A stretch of DNA of 64,000 nt from DASVNK01 sp964478815 (GCA_964478815.1 CAYZKY010000003.1:39232-103231); one strand, 5' to 3'; positions 8,582 to 18,802 are shown, counted from the stretch's first letter. Made by a program: numbers and translations. The notes: a model not told the origin generated them from the sequence alone.

Positions 8582-8976
8582 TATGTCTTGCCGTACAAAT
8601 CGTTCGGATCGGCCAGCCGCGGTTCGGTCACCCTGGTCGCGGAGCCGCCCTCGGTGACGGAGCGGAAGAAGCAGCTCTTGTAACCCTCATGGCACGCCGC
8701 GCCGGTCTGTTCCACCTGGATTAAAACCGTGTCCCCGTCGCAATCGAACGACACGTTCTTCACGGCTTGAACATTCCCGCTCGTTTCTCCTTTGATCCAG
8801 TATTTCTGGCGCGAGCGGCTCCAAAAGACCGTTTTTCCCTCCTCGACCGTGCGCCGCACGGCCTCCCGGTTCATCCAGGCCATCATCAGCACCCGGCCGG
8901 TCGACTGCTCCTGGATAATGGCGGGAATCAGCCCATCGCCATTGAACTTTAATTGCTCCAAGAAATTCACCCGCAC
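8581..8976 (-). CDS. hisI: Phosphoribosyl-AMP cyclohydrolase
   Basis: HisI opens the purine ring of phosphoribosyl-AMP in step three of histidine synthesis. The 131-residue product covers the cyclohydrolase domain only, with no HisE fusion. Metal-site residues are visible: D78, D80 and D82 in FDCDGD for magnesium, and C79, C95 and C102 (CDGD, AACHEGYKSC) for zinc. The substrate motif SRSRQKYWIKGETSGN is intact. It is the first gene of a hisI, membrane protein, trpE transcript, so histidine and tryptophan synthesis genes share expression here. Confidence 0.92.
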   Translation of the reverse strand: MRVNFLEQLKFNGDGLIPAIIQEQSTGRVLMMAWMNREAVRRTVEEGKTVFWSRSRQKYWIKGETSGNVQAVKNVSFDCDGDTVLIQVEQTGAACHEGYKSCFFRSVTEGGSATRVTEPRLADPNDLYGKT

Positions 8977-9081
8977 ACAATGGCGAAGCTTGCCAAAAGC
9001 GCAAATGATTCTGAATTCGACGTCCCGAGCCGGCCAGGCGGCCCTCCCCCGCCGAAGCAGGAGAGGGTCATCCGCCGGAAA

Positions 9082-12000
9082 TCACAGCTCGACGATCCGG
9101 TAGAACCGGCGGGCCTGGTTGATCGTGTCCGTCGCGGTCGAACTCGCGCCGGTGGCGTTGACCGTCGTCAGAGCCGTCCATGCCGCATCGGCCAGCTCCG
9201 CCTTATATTCGATCCGATAGCTGGTGGCGGCTTCCGAGACCCACGTCATCGTCAATGTCCCATTCGCCGCCGCCACCGCCGAGAAACGCAGTCCGGCCGC
9301 CGGCGTGCCGCCATTGGCGGTGCCGGGCGTGGGGACGGCCAGCGTCTGGATCTCCGCGCCGCCGTTCGGCACCCGGCCCATGCTTTCATCTCCGTCCTGT
9401 TCTCCGAATGTTACGCTGTCGACCAGCGTGCCATTCGGCGCGAAAAGTCCGATCGTATCGCCCTCCGCGCTCAAACGGAACGAGGCGTGCAAGTCGCCGT
9501 TGTCGGCAGATTCGCTGTCGGCCCAGACGAGCAGATACCCGCCGGCCGGAATGGTCACCCCGTTGGGGATGACGAATTGCCCCGGGCGTTCCAGATCGTC
9601 GGTCAGGCTGTAGCCGCTCAAGTCCACGGCGCCGGCACCGGCGTTGTACAGTTCGAACCAATCGTCGTAATCTCCATCGTCCGGATCGGGAATCGTGCTG
9701 ACGTTCGACGCCATCCATTCGTTGATGAACACGGAAACCGGACCCGGCGACGCGTTATTGGCCGCCCCCGGCGTCGCGGTGAAGAAAAGCTGGCGGAGAA
9801 CCGCCTGCCCATCCGGGTACGCTCCATAGGCGCGCGCCGCCGGCAACGCTTCGTAGCTGATGTAGTCGAACACGACCGGCTGGCCGTTTTGGAGGCCAGC
9901 CAATCCCACGCTCCCCGTGCCGGCCGGCAAGCGGAAATTCGCATGCCATTGCGCGGGGGTGCTTTCCCCCGGCTCATTGTCCAGCCACACGACCACGAAT
10001 TGCCCTGGGGCGATCGACGCCCCGGCCGGGAACGCCCATTTCGTCGGCTGGGCATAATCGTCGGTCAGGTACATCCCTGTCAGGCTCACCGCCGTCGCTC
10101 CCGAGTTATAGAGCTCCACCCACGGATCGCGATCGCCCGCCGCATCCGCCGGGCCGTTCAGGTTGCTGGCCACCAACTCATTCACCCACAGTCTCGGAAA
10201 TGGCGTGAAGCTCGCGCGCACGGAGTTCGCGGCGCCCGGCGTCGCATTCCCAACGTGCATCGCCCAATTCCCAACGCGGGTCGTGTCCTGCGCCGGATCC
10301 ACGACTTGCAGGGAGACCGGTGCTCCCAATGGGCCGCTCGGCCACGGAGCCACGCTGTCGTACCGCACCGCGGCGAGGACGGTTTGTCCATCGGCCGAGA
10401 TGAGGCTCAGCGTCTCGCCTTCGTCATCCAGCGTGCTGCCGCTAAAGCTGCCGGCGATCGGGATGGTGTAGCCATAGGCTTCTCCAAAAGCCACTGGATC
10501 TCCCACGACCACGAGGAAACCTCCCGGCACGATCACCGTGCCCGGATCGAACACGAAATCCAGCCCGTTGATCCGATTTCCCGACAAATCAAAAGCGGTG
10601 GTGCGCGACGTATTGTGTAATTCCACAAATTCCGCTCCCGGATTCGATGGATTGTACGCGATTTCGTTGAACACCACTCGCCCGGAGAACGCGTCGGGGT
10701 TGCCCGTATAGTTGACCGAGATGGTGTCCGTGGCTTGGCCCACCGCCTGGCCCGTTTGATCGAAACCTTCCACCCGGAGGAGATTCTGCCCCGGTCGCAG
10801 CGCCACGCGAATTTCCCAGGCGGTAATGTCCTTCCATGTGATGGGATACTCCACCCCGTTCACCTGGATCGTCTTCACCTGGACGGGCGCATTGCCGGAG
10901 AGAACCAGCGTATTGCGGTTCGTTCCGAAGTTGTTGCCATTATTGATCGTGATGGCGAATCCGGAACCCACGCTCGCGACCTGGGAGAGGATGTACTGGC
11001 GCCGATCCGCGATCCAATCCTTGACCGTATCCGCCGGAGACACCGGCACCCCATTCGCCAGCAAGGCCTGATGCCGGGCATCGATGATCGGATTGACCCG
11101 TGAAGGCACGAACGGCCCGTGGGCGATCTCGTACAAAGCTCTCAGGTACGAGCGCCGGAACTCGATGGTGGCGTTGAACATCCGCTGCGTCACCTTGTCG
11201 ATCGTGCCGTCGAAATGGGCCACGTCGAACAGGTCGGCGGTAGTGCCATCGCCCAGCCCGAAGGAAAACGCATTGTCCCAATGCATCAACGTCCATTTGC
11301 CCCCGGTCGGCTTGTAGGCGTACATGTTCTTTCCACGCCGGTAGCCGAAAGCATCCCAATCGCCCGAGGCGTGGCGCAGCGCCATGACCGCCATCCATTG
11401 GTCGACGTCGATCAACTCCTTCAGCCGGGCCGTGAATTGTTCCTGGTTCGGTGTGTTCGCGGCCTCCACGAGGCGCAGCAGTTCCGAATAATCGTGATGG
11501 CTGTCGTTGACCGCCCGCTTGCGGAACCACCACCGGTACCGCTCCTGTTTCAGTTCCGGCAATCCCGTCGCCAGATTCGTCGTCGTCAAGGCGATCAACT
11601 CCGCGTCCAGATTGCCGAACCCGAACGTGTCGTTGTACTCGAACCAGTCTTCGATCTTGTGCAGGACGCCCTCGGCGGCGTTCGGATACCATTGCTCGAT
11701 GAAATCGCTGCTCGGTTGTTGTGCATCCTCGAACACCAGCCCCGCGTTCCGGTCAACCCCGTTCAGACTGAGATAGTGGTACCGCCGGTAGTTCGCCGGC
11801 TGCCCCATCTGATCGGCCATCCAGAAGAAGACCTGTTCCCGCACGCCTGTCGAATCGCTGGCAATGTTCGAGGGCAGATTCAACACGAAATCCGTCTGGC
11901 CCAGAAAAAGATCGTCCTCCGGCGCGATCAAGAGGTAGTTGCAAAAATTCCCCAGCGGCCCGTTATACCCGCCCCAGTGGAATGGGCTGCCGCTGTACAG

Positions 12001-15000
12001 CGCCCCCGCGTTGTAAATCACCCGCTCGTCGTCATAAACGAACGTCGCGTCGAGCGGCTTGTTGCTCGCCTGCTCGCGACGGGTCCAGCGGTCGAGCGTC
12101 CGATGGCTGACCCAGATGCGGTACATGCCCAACGTGCTGTTCGCCGGGCGCGTCTCGCCGACCCGCACCAACGCTTCCTGCACGGGCGCCGCCGCGGGGA
12201 ATCGTGCGCTCGCTCCCACCGAATCGGCCGCTTCCACGTAAAACGCCACCATCGTTCCATTCGTTTGCTCGGGAATTGACGCGCTGTAATAGCCCGCCCC
12301 GCTATAGACCATCGGCAGGACGCTGTAATTCGTGCTGGGATCGATGCGATACCGCACCGAAACCAGCGCCAGCCCATCCGGATCGTCGACCTGCGCCGAC
12401 ACGCGAATCGTCTCGCCCGGCGGCGGCAGCACCGGGCTGTGCGTGACATGCGCGATCGCCGGACCGGCATTGGCCACCCGGCGGCTGTTCGCGGCTCCCG
12501 GCGTGCCGAGGTTGGACGGCAAGGCCATCCGCCCCGCCGCTTCCAAATAATTGCCGTGGATGCGCACCAGGATTTCCGGCGTGCCCCGCAGCCATTTCAC
12601 GTCGGCCCGGATGGTGGCGATCATCCCGTTCGTCACGCCTTGCGTCAGCCGGCCTCGAATCCGGTTGGCCGAGGTATCCCCCCGCGCCGCGGCCCGAATG
12701 TGCAGCGAGTTCGGAGTGCCGTTTCCTTCGGTCTGGTTCAGCACCGAGTCATCGTGCGTCCCGCCGGACAGCCAGTCGCGCAAGCCTTGCGTGAAGCCCG
12801 CGTTCGAAACGAGATTGGTCGTGTTGCCGTCGAGAACCACCTGCACGTTGTCCAGCAGGGCCTCCCCTTTATCCATGAGCAGGACATGGACATTGCGGCT
12901 GGGATTGACCGCCGTAAAGTTTGTCATGCCGTGGTCCAAAATGCCCCGGCGTTCGATCGTGGTCCAAGTGCCCTTGGCCGTCTCATCGCTGTCCGCCCAA
13001 TTCGAGGCGAAGGCCGGATCCGCATCCGGATCGACCAGTTCCAGGCTGCTCCCGCCGCCATCGGCCCATTCGCCCCAGCGTCCCCCCGTGCCGTAGGCCA
13101 CTTCATTGACCACCACGTAATCGGTGACGGCCGGGGTCGATCCGGCCGACGGAGTGATCTGCGGCATGCTCAGCGTGATCCGTTCCCCATCGTTCGCCAA
13201 CTGGCCGTTGAAATTCCCGAAGCTGTTCGCCGCCGTCAATTGGGGGTGGCTCGCCCGCAGTTTGGCGAGATCCTTCGCCACCACCGCGAACCCGCCCGCC
13301 GGGAGCACGGTGGGAGACGCGAAGGTATGCGAAATGCCATCCCCGAGCCGCCAGCCCCCGATATCCACGGCCTGCCCGCTGCGATTGAACAACTCGACAT
13401 ACTCCAGATCCCCATCGCCCGAGACCGGATTGTACATGATCTCGTTGATGACCACCGGCGAGAGCCGCCGCTCGCGATTGGCCACCCCCGGCGTGGGAGC
13501 CGCCAGCAGCCGAATCTCCGGGCTTCCATCCGGAAACCGCCCGCTCGCAACGCCCGCCGCCTGCGCCGCAAAACGCAGCGCGGTGATGACATGGGTCTTG
13601 ATGGGATTCCGCACGATGATCCGCTCGCCCCCGGAACTCAACGCGAACCCAAGTTGCGTTTCGGTAAAACTGACGTAACCCAGCGCCGGAACCACCGTTC
13701 CCGCCGGCACCTGGTACTTGTCCGAATTGGGTGTATCGCTGATCCAGACACCCGACAAATCCACCGGTTGGGCGCCATAGTTAAACAACTCGATGAAATC
13801 GACCGCCGGAAGGTCGGAATTCGCCAAAAACTCGTTGATTACAATCCCTTCGTATCCCGTCGGGGCCGCCGGCTCCGCCCGGCCCGGCGATCCTCCGATA
13901 AACGAACTCACGGACCAGGCGCGAGGATCCTTCTCACCGTAGGTCGGCCTGGAGAGAATCATCGAATGCCCGGCTTCGTCCGCCGCCACCGGCCAGCCTC
14001 CCCCGGTGTCGTAATTCACCTCGAACAAATGCGCTCCGTGCGCATTCTCGAGACGCACCGTGCCCTGTCCATTCGGCAGCGATTCGGCATACCCCCCATA
14101 CACCCGCGGCACTCCGTAAACGATCTGGATATCCGACGGAACCGGCGCCACCACCAGGAACCCGTGCGGCGGAATGAACACGCCATCGGGCAGTGTGTAG
14201 TTGATATCGCCCCGCAGCCGGTACCCGCCGATGGTTTCCGTGAACGGATTGCTGTTATGCAGCTCGATATACTCCAGATTCCGCGCATCCGTCCGCACGG
14301 CCGGCGCAAACATGATCTCGGAAATCACCAACCCGGACCGCCGGGTCGAGGGCCCCAGGCGTTCCCGGCCGCCATAGACCGTCGCGGTGGGCAGGCTCAC
14401 CACCTGGTAGGAAAACTCCGCCCGGCTGTCGGGATCGATCTCATTCGGCTGATCCGCCCGGTCCCGAATGTTGCTCACCACCACCGCATACGATCCGCCG
14501 AGGGTCTGAGGCGAGGTCTGGAGCAGCACGATCTGTCCCGACGGGTCTAATGTCGCTCCCAACACGGTGATGCCGTCGAAAACCTGGTAATTGCTCAACC
14601 GGGTGGCGCTGACCGGATCGACCGGCTTCGAGAATGTGATCGCCACCGCATCGGCCCGGCCCGGGTTTTGGGCGGAGAGGATCAACGGCGCCACCAAGTC
14701 CCGATCGACCGTGAGAACCGCCTCCGTGCTCTGCGCCTGGCCGAACTGATTCACCAACACCACGCGATACCGGCTCCCGCTGTCCGCGATGCGCGTCGCC
14801 GGCAGGAACAAGGTTTGGTTGGTTTCGCCAAGCAGGTCCACGCCGTTGCGCTGCCACTGCGCCTTCACCCCGCTGCGATTCGCGAGCTGAACCGAGAACA
14901 AGGCCGGCTGCCCTTCCGTCACCCGCACATTGGCGGGCTGCCGCGTGATCTGCGGCGGGATCAGCTCCGCCAGGCTGCGCGAACCGGGGATCGGCTCCTC

Positions 15001-15582
15001 GATCGTTCCATCCGGAAGCTGCCACCGGACCGCCAGATGGTCGGAACCCGTCGTTTCGATCATCAGCGCCTCAATGTAGTACATCCGGTCTGCTTCCAGT
15101 TGAAGCGGCTGCGACTGTTGGGTGGCCAATTGATCCCAAAACCGGGGCGGCACCGAAAAATCGTTCCACGCGATCTCGCGCTTGTTCGCCGGATCCTCGT
15201 CGGTGCTGAGCCAGAGCTGCGAAGCGAAGTTCGCCGCGATCCAAAACGTATAATCCCCCGTCGTTGGCGGGATCAGATACCCGCGCACCCGCTGCCCATA
15301 AAAATCGGCGTAGTTGGCCGGCGTCTCGAAATCCTCCAGCAGCTCCACCGTCGCGGGCGAATCCGGGAACGAGGGATGATTCAACAATCCGTCGATGCCG
15401 TTAAACGCGAACACGTTGGTGTACACCTCGCGGATAAACCCGTTCTGGGCATGCGCGGAGGGGGCCAGCAACAGGAACACGGCACAAAGGCTCGCTACGA
15501 TAAAGGCTTTACGACTCAGGGTATTCACAGCTAGGTGCGGGCGAGTCTGAGGAGCGGTCACCGCTTTGTCAAACTCCGACAT
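9082..15582 (-). CDS. Giant secreted CotH/lamin-tail domain protein
   Basis: This 2166-residue protein has a signal peptide (about 24-46, ending SAHAQ). Domains in order, approximately: PA14-like 48-205 (GYLIPPTTGDYTFWIA), an Ig-like domain 208-292, three lamin-tail domains near 415, 579 and 710 (each begins with V/I-I-S/N-E and has EYIEL-like strands), a jelly-roll-like insert, a chitobiase/Ig-like domain, a CotH kinase-like domain about 1175-1530, three more lamin-tail domains near 1634, 1797 and 1949, and a C-terminal FN3-like module ending ARRFYRIVEL. Bacterial CotH is an atypical protein kinase in spore coats; its role in this phylum is unknown. The start at 15582 lacks a clear ribosome-binding site, and later starts would still keep the signal peptide. 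Confidence 0.9.
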   Translation of the reverse strand: MSEFDKAVTAPQTRPHLAVNTLSRKAFIVASLCAVFLLLAPSAHAQNGFIREVYTNVFAFNGIDGLLNHPSFPDSPATVELLEDFETPANYADFYGQRVRGYLIPPTTGDYTFWIAANFASQLWLSTDEDPANKREIAWNDFSVPPRFWDQLATQQSQPLQLEADRMYYIEALMIETTGSDHLAVRWQLPDGTIEEPIPGSRSLAELIPPQITRQPANVRVTEGQPALFSVQLANRSGVKAQWQRNGVDLLGETNQTLFLPATRIADSGSRYRVVLVNQFGQAQSTEAVLTVDRDLVAPLILSAQNPGRADAVAITFSKPVDPVSATRLSNYQVFDGITVLGATLDPSGQIVLLQTSPQTLGGSYAVVVSNIRDRADQPNEIDPDSRAEFSYQVVSLPTATVYGGRERLGPSTRRSGLVISEIMFAPAVRTDARNLEYIELHNSNPFTETIGGYRLRGDINYTLPDGVFIPPHGFLVVAPVPSDIQIVYGVPRVYGGYAESLPNGQGTVRLENAHGAHLFEVNYDTGGGWPVAADEAGHSMILSRPTYGEKDPRAWSVSSFIGGSPGRAEPAAPTGYEGIVINEFLANSDLPAVDFIELFNYGAQPVDLSGVWISDTPNSDKYQVPAGTVVPALGYVSFTETQLGFALSSGGERIIVRNPIKTHVITALRFAAQAAGVASGRFPDGSPEIRLLAAPTPGVANRERRLSPVVINEIMYNPVSGDGDLEYVELFNRSGQAVDIGGWRLGDGISHTFASPTVLPAGGFAVVAKDLAKLRASHPQLTAANSFGNFNGQLANDGERITLSMPQITPSAGSTPAVTDYVVVNEVAYGTGGRWGEWADGGGSSLELVDPDADPAFASNWADSDETAKGTWTTIERRGILDHGMTNFTAVNPSRNVHVLLMDKGEALLDNVQVVLDGNTTNLVSNAGFTQGLRDWLSGGTHDDSVLNQTEGNGTPNSLHIRAAARGDTSANRIRGRLTQGVTNGMIATIRADVKWLRGTPEILVRIHGNYLEAAGRMALPSNLGTPGAANSRRVANAGPAIAHVTHSPVLPPPGETIRVSAQVDDPDGLALVSVRYRIDPSTNYSVLPMVYSGAGYYSASIPEQTNGTMVAFYVEAADSVGASARFPAAAPVQEALVRVGETRPANSTLGMYRIWVSHRTLDRWTRREQASNKPLDATFVYDDERVIYNAGALYSGSPFHWGGYNGPLGNFCNYLLIAPEDDLFLGQTDFVLNLPSNIASDSTGVREQVFFWMADQMGQPANYRRYHYLSLNGVDRNAGLVFEDAQQPSSDFIEQWYPNAAEGVLHKIEDWFEYNDTFGFGNLDAELIALTTTNLATGLPELKQERYRWWFRKRAVNDSHHDYSELLRLVEAANTPNQEQFTARLKELIDVDQWMAVMALRHASGDWDAFGYRRGKNMYAYKPTGGKWTLMHWDNAFSFGLGDGTTADLFDVAHFDGTIDKVTQRMFNATIEFRRSYLRALYEIAHGPFVPSRVNPIIDARHQALLANGVPVSPADTVKDWIADRRQYILSQVASVGSGFAITINNGNNFGTNRNTLVLSGNAPVQVKTIQVNGVEYPITWKDITAWEIRVALRPGQNLLRVEGFDQTGQAVGQATDTISVNYTGNPDAFSGRVVFNEIAYNPSNPGAEFVELHNTSRTTAFDLSGNRINGLDFVFDPGTVIVPGGFLVVVGDPVAFGEAYGYTIPIAGSFSGSTLDDEGETLSLISADGQTVLAAVRYDSVAPWPSGPLGAPVSLQVVDPAQDTTRVGNWAMHVGNATPGAANSVRASFTPFPRLWVNELVASNLNGPADAAGDRDPWVELYNSGATAVSLTGMYLTDDYAQPTKWAFPAGASIAPGQFVVVWLDNEPGESTPAQWHANFRLPAGTGSVGLAGLQNGQPVVFDYISYEALPAARAYGAYPDGQAVLRQLFFTATPGAANNASPGPVSVFINEWMASNVSTIPDPDDGDYDDWFELYNAGAGAVDLSGYSLTDDLERPGQFVIPNGVTIPAGGYLLVWADSESADNGDLHASFRLSAEGDTIGLFAPNGTLVDSVTFGEQDGDESMGRVPNGGAEIQTLAVPTPGTANGGTPAAGLRFSAVAAANGTLTMTWVSEAATSYRIEYKAELADAAWTALTTVNATGASSTATDTINQARRFYRIVEL

Positions 15583-15772
15583 CGAAATGTCACGTTAATT
15601 TCTCTTGCCACCCCGGCGGGCAACTCCTTCCGCGCTATCGGTTTGCGCCGAACCTGCCGATTAGGCAACCTATGACGATGCAGAACACCAGTAGCGTACC
15701 GTGCCCCCCAAGCTTGTCGCAGCCTGGCGTGAACCCCGCCCGCCGGGCGCAGTCGTCCTGGAGCCGCCGCGC

Positions 15773-17014
15773 ATGAAGAAACTCGTTGCCCTAGGCGCGG
15801 TCGCGGTCGCGGTTGCCGCAGGAACAGTCGTTGCGCTGCTTTGGCTCCGCCCCACCGCCGTAACCCCGCTCGCGCCGCTCGCTCCTGATCGACCCGCTGC
15901 CGCGCCATCGACCGTCGGCCCGGCGGCCTCCAAGCCAAGCCCGGCCGCGCCAACCACCCACTCAGGCTCCCCCGGCGCGAACCTCGCCGCATCTCTCCGC
16001 GCCCTCGCCGCCGAGGTGAACAACCGTGCCGATGAATTCATCGCGACCATGTCCGCCGCCGAGATCGAACTCGCCCTCAATCATGTCTGGAACCAGGAGG
16101 GCAATCGCGATCTCCCCCATCTCCTGCTCCGCCGCTGGACCGAGGAATCTCCCACCGACGCCGGCGCCTGGCTCCTGAAGCAGCCTCCCAGCCCGAACCG
16201 CCGCGACGGCGCCGCCACGCTCGCCACCGTCTGGGCCAATGTCGATTCCGCGGCCGCCACCGCCTGGGCCCGCCAATTGCCGGCCGAAGAAATGGAAAGC
16301 AGCGTCCTCGCCATCGGCTACGAACTCGCCCGTTCTTCGCCCAAGGACGCCCTCTGGCTCGCCGCGGCCTTGCCCTCCAACGAATCCCGCAACGGCCTGA
16401 TCGATCACGCCATCAGCCAATGGGCCGTTCAGGAGCCCGAAGCGCCAGCCGATTGGGCCGCGCAAATCCCCGCCTCGCCCCTGCGCGACCAAGTCTTCGC
16501 CCGCCTCGCCACCTCCATGAGCGAGACCGATCCCATTGCCGCCGCCGATCTGGCCCTCGAACACCTCGCGCCCGGCCCGCAGCAAAACGACGCCATCGTC
16601 GGCGTCGTCCAACGCTGGACCCAGCGCGCCCCCTCCGAAGCCGCCGAATGGGTGCGCCAATTCCCCGAAGGCGAATTGCAAGCCACCGCCATCGAAAATG
16701 TCCTTCAGCTCTGGGCCGGCCAGGATGCATCAGGCGCCGGGAACTGGCTCAACGATCTCGACCCCAGCCCCCTGCGCGACGCCGCCCTCTCCGCCTATGC
16801 CGGCCAGCTCGCGGCTTCCGACGCGCGTGGAGCCATCGATTGGGCCGCCAAGATCGAAGATCAAGCCCGCCGCGCCGGCGAACTCGAACGTCTCGGAGCC
16901 CGCTGGATCGCCAGCGACCGCGCCGCGGCCCGCTCCTGGGTGCAAACCGCCCCGCTGCCGGACGACGCCCGGCAACGCCTCCTGGCCATCCCCGAACTCC
17001 GCCGCGAAGAGTAG
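15773..17014 (+). CDS. Membrane-anchored helical-repeat protein
   Basis: I choose the ATG at 15773 (GGAG at about 9 nt) over 15701, giving 413 residues. MKKLVALGAVAVAVAAG to about residue 27 is a signal anchor or signal peptide, followed by a Pro/Ala linker. From about residue 75 to the end the protein is made of degenerate repeats of about 35 residues, each with a tryptophan in an A-x-x-W-A-x-x-hydrophobic-P pattern (for example APADWAAQIPASPLRDQVFA, PSEAAEWVRQFPEGELQATA, GAGNWLNDLDPSPLRDAAL). This looks like an alpha-alpha solenoid related to TPR or Sel1 repeats but not matching either. Likely periplasmic. Function unknown. Confidence 0.75.
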   Translation: MKKLVALGAVAVAVAAGTVVALLWLRPTAVTPLAPLAPDRPAAAPSTVGPAASKPSPAAPTTHSGSPGANLAASLRALAAEVNNRADEFIATMSAAEIELALNHVWNQEGNRDLPHLLLRRWTEESPTDAGAWLLKQPPSPNRRDGAATLATVWANVDSAAATAWARQLPAEEMESSVLAIGYELARSSPKDALWLAAALPSNESRNGLIDHAISQWAVQEPEAPADWAAQIPASPLRDQVFARLATSMSETDPIAAADLALEHLAPGPQQNDAIVGVVQRWTQRAPSEAAEWVRQFPEGELQATAIENVLQLWAGQDASGAGNWLNDLDPSPLRDAALSAYAGQLAASDARGAIDWAAKIEDQARRAGELERLGARWIASDRAAARSWVQTAPLPDDARQRLLAIPELRREE

Positions 17015-17048
17015 CCGCCGGACCCCGCCGCGCCGCCCGGAATTCGCG

Positions 17049-17816
17049 CTACCACCAAAACGACGGGCTGCCCGTCGTCCGAATCACCATCTTCTCGAAC
17101 TTCTTCCACGCCGTGTGCCCGTCCAGATACGCGATGTTCCCGCCCGCGGGCATTTTCCCGGTGCGATCCAGATGCGCCGACTGATGCCCCGCCCAGCCGC
17201 CGTTGATCTTGATGTACTGGTTGCGCGTGCGATCCCGTTCATTCTCCCCGTTCGAGATCGTCGCATCCGCGATCATCTCCCGCTCGCTCGGCCCCTGCGT
17301 CACTTCCTCCGTCCCGACCTTGAACGTCTTCGAAGTTACCGCATCGTTAATGTTCGTCGCCCGGATCCGTCCAGCCTGCGGAAAACTCATCGCGTAACCG
17401 ATCACCCGGTAGCCCGTCCCTCTCGCCGTGTTGGACGTAAACCGCCACAGCTCCTCATTGTCCTGCTTCTGGAACGATGGGCAGTACATCATGTGCCGCG
17501 AGGTCCCGCTCTTCAGGAGCGCCTGCGCCACGTTCTCCGGCATGTCCCACGGCCAGTACCCCGGCGCTTTCGAAGCATCCAGCAGGATCGGCAGCTTGTC
17601 GTTGTAATCCGTCGCATACATCATCGTCGCCAGCGCGAACTGCCGCAGGTTGCTGTTGCATTTCACCACGATGGCCTTCGATTTCGCCCGCGCCAGCGCC
17701 GGCAATAACATGCTCGCCAGAATCGCGATAATCGCGATCACGACCAGCAGCTCGATCAGGGTGAATCCAGAGCTGCGGCCACGCGCAACTCGGAACGGGA
17801 ATGGGCGGTTCAACAT
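17049..17816 (-). CDS. Prepilin-like secreted protein
   Basis: This 255-residue protein has the leader ending RGRSSG followed by FTLIELLVVIAIIAILAS, the prepilin peptidase site and N-terminal helix. The helix continues into MLLPALARAKSKA, the same as in the prepilin-like gene at 5.7 kb. The C-terminal domain ends GGNIAYLDGHTAWKKFEKM; the histidine before the DG is further away than in the exact H-X9-DG spacing, so it is a diverged member. It converges with the repeat protein gene upstream. Exported by a type II secretion or pilus-related system is the usual inference; role unknown. Confidence 0.87.
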   Translation of the reverse strand: MLNRPFPFRVARGRSSGFTLIELLVVIAIIAILASMLLPALARAKSKAIVVKCNSNLRQFALATMMYATDYNDKLPILLDASKAPGYWPWDMPENVAQALLKSGTSRHMMYCPSFQKQDNEELWRFTSNTARGTGYRVIGYAMSFPQAGRIRATNINDAVTSKTFKVGTEEVTQGPSEREMIADATISNGENERDRTRNQYIKINGGWAGHQSAHLDRTGKMPAGGNIAYLDGHTAWKKFEKMVIRTTGSPSFWW

Positions 17817-18295
17817 AAATGTTTATGGGTTAAATCAGAATTTGCGGCGCAAACCCAAAACGCAAGTGTGCGTTTATTCGCACAGCGGCCTTTCGCACGC
17901 CACCCGACCCCCCACCCGAACATTCTTGCCGGGCTGCAATTTTGAGAATCTCCCCCTCCCCTCTCTCCAAACCCTCCCCGCCTCGCCAACCCCCGCCCGG
18001 CCACCCATCCCCCACCCCGCTATGCCCCTTGGCCCCAAGACCTTGCGCCGCCGCCCGCCACCCCGCCCCCGGACGCCTGTCGCGCTCGAACTAATGGAAT
18101 CCCTGTTGCTTTTGGGATTGGTATCGATTCTGCTCAGGAAATACCCGTGACTCGGTTCGGACAAACCACTTTTGCAAGCTCGAGTCCGCCTGCTCCCGGG
18201 GCCCCGTTGGCCCATGGGAAGCCTGCGCGTTGCCCTCGAGCCTGCCCCGCCCGGCTTCCCTGGAAGCCCCGTCCCGCCGTGCCCCGCCCCGGCCT
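17817..18295 (+). other. Intergenic spacer, C-rich
   Basis: This 479-nt gap lies between divergent genes and should hold the promoter of the minus-strand prepilin gene near its AT-rich left end (17810-17880). The middle is long C/A-rich sequence (CCCCCTCCCC-like). I saw no convincing gene, RNA or terminator. Confidence 0.5.
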
Positions 18296-18802
18296 ATGAA
18301 ACCCATCGATGTCCTTCCCCCGGGCGAACGCAGCATCCTGAATCGGATTGCTCTGTCCTTCCGCATGAACCGCTTGCGCAAGGAATACGAAACGAACTGC
18401 CCGGCCAGCCTCCCCGTCGCCCGCCGCCTCCTCCTCCATTTCTCCTACCTCGAGCTCTACTGGTCCCGCATCGCCGCCTACCAGGACGCCTCCGGCCTCG
18501 AAACCGCCAATTTCACCCCCGCCGAACAATTCTACCGCATCGTCGTCCTCACCGAGATCGCCCGCCAGGATGTCCGGCGCAGCGCCGGCCTTATCAAAGG
18601 CCTCTCCAACGACTTCGCCGCCTACGACCAGGCCTGCCGCTCCCTCTCCCACGAACTCAACCCCTTCGAGTTCGCCGAACGCTGCGGCCAGTGCCACCAA
18701 CTCGCCGCCGAGATCAACGCCACCCACTTCGGCGCCCAGCCCGTCATGCGCTGGCGCAACGAAGAACAAGTCGAAACCGCCTTCTACGTCAAACGGCGCT
18801 AG
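18296..18802 (+). CDS. Hypothetical helical protein upstream of the ATPase
   Basis: The ATG at 18296 gives 168 residues; an in-frame start at 18230 would add a proline-rich tail that looks like spacer. The protein is soluble and mostly helical, with two close cysteines (ERCGQCHQ) near residue 137. I recognise no family. Codon use matches the host (strong C/G third position), and the long opposite-strand frame here is its shadow. It ends 234 nt before the ATPase gene on the same strand, so cotranscription is possible but not shown. Confidence 0.6.
   Translation: MKPIDVLPPGERSILNRIALSFRMNRLRKEYETNCPASLPVARRLLLHFSYLELYWSRIAAYQDASGLETANFTPAEQFYRIVVLTEIARQDVRRSAGLIKGLSNDFAAYDQACRSLSHELNPFEFAERCGQCHQLAAEINATHFGAQPVMRWRNEEQVETAFYVKRR

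Noticed and set aside
8976..9081. A histidine or tryptophan attenuator before hisI
   Set aside because: There is no His- or Trp-rich short frame and no T-tailed hairpin in this gap.
8953..10620. A 555-residue plus-strand frame
   Set aside because: It has the same arginine-rich composition and lies opposite the 3' part of the same gene; there is no signal or motif.
12439..14550. A 703-residue open frame on the plus strand
   Set aside because: It is antisense to the CotH/lamin-tail gene, is Arg/His/Pro-rich and has no domain; it is a high-GC shadow frame.
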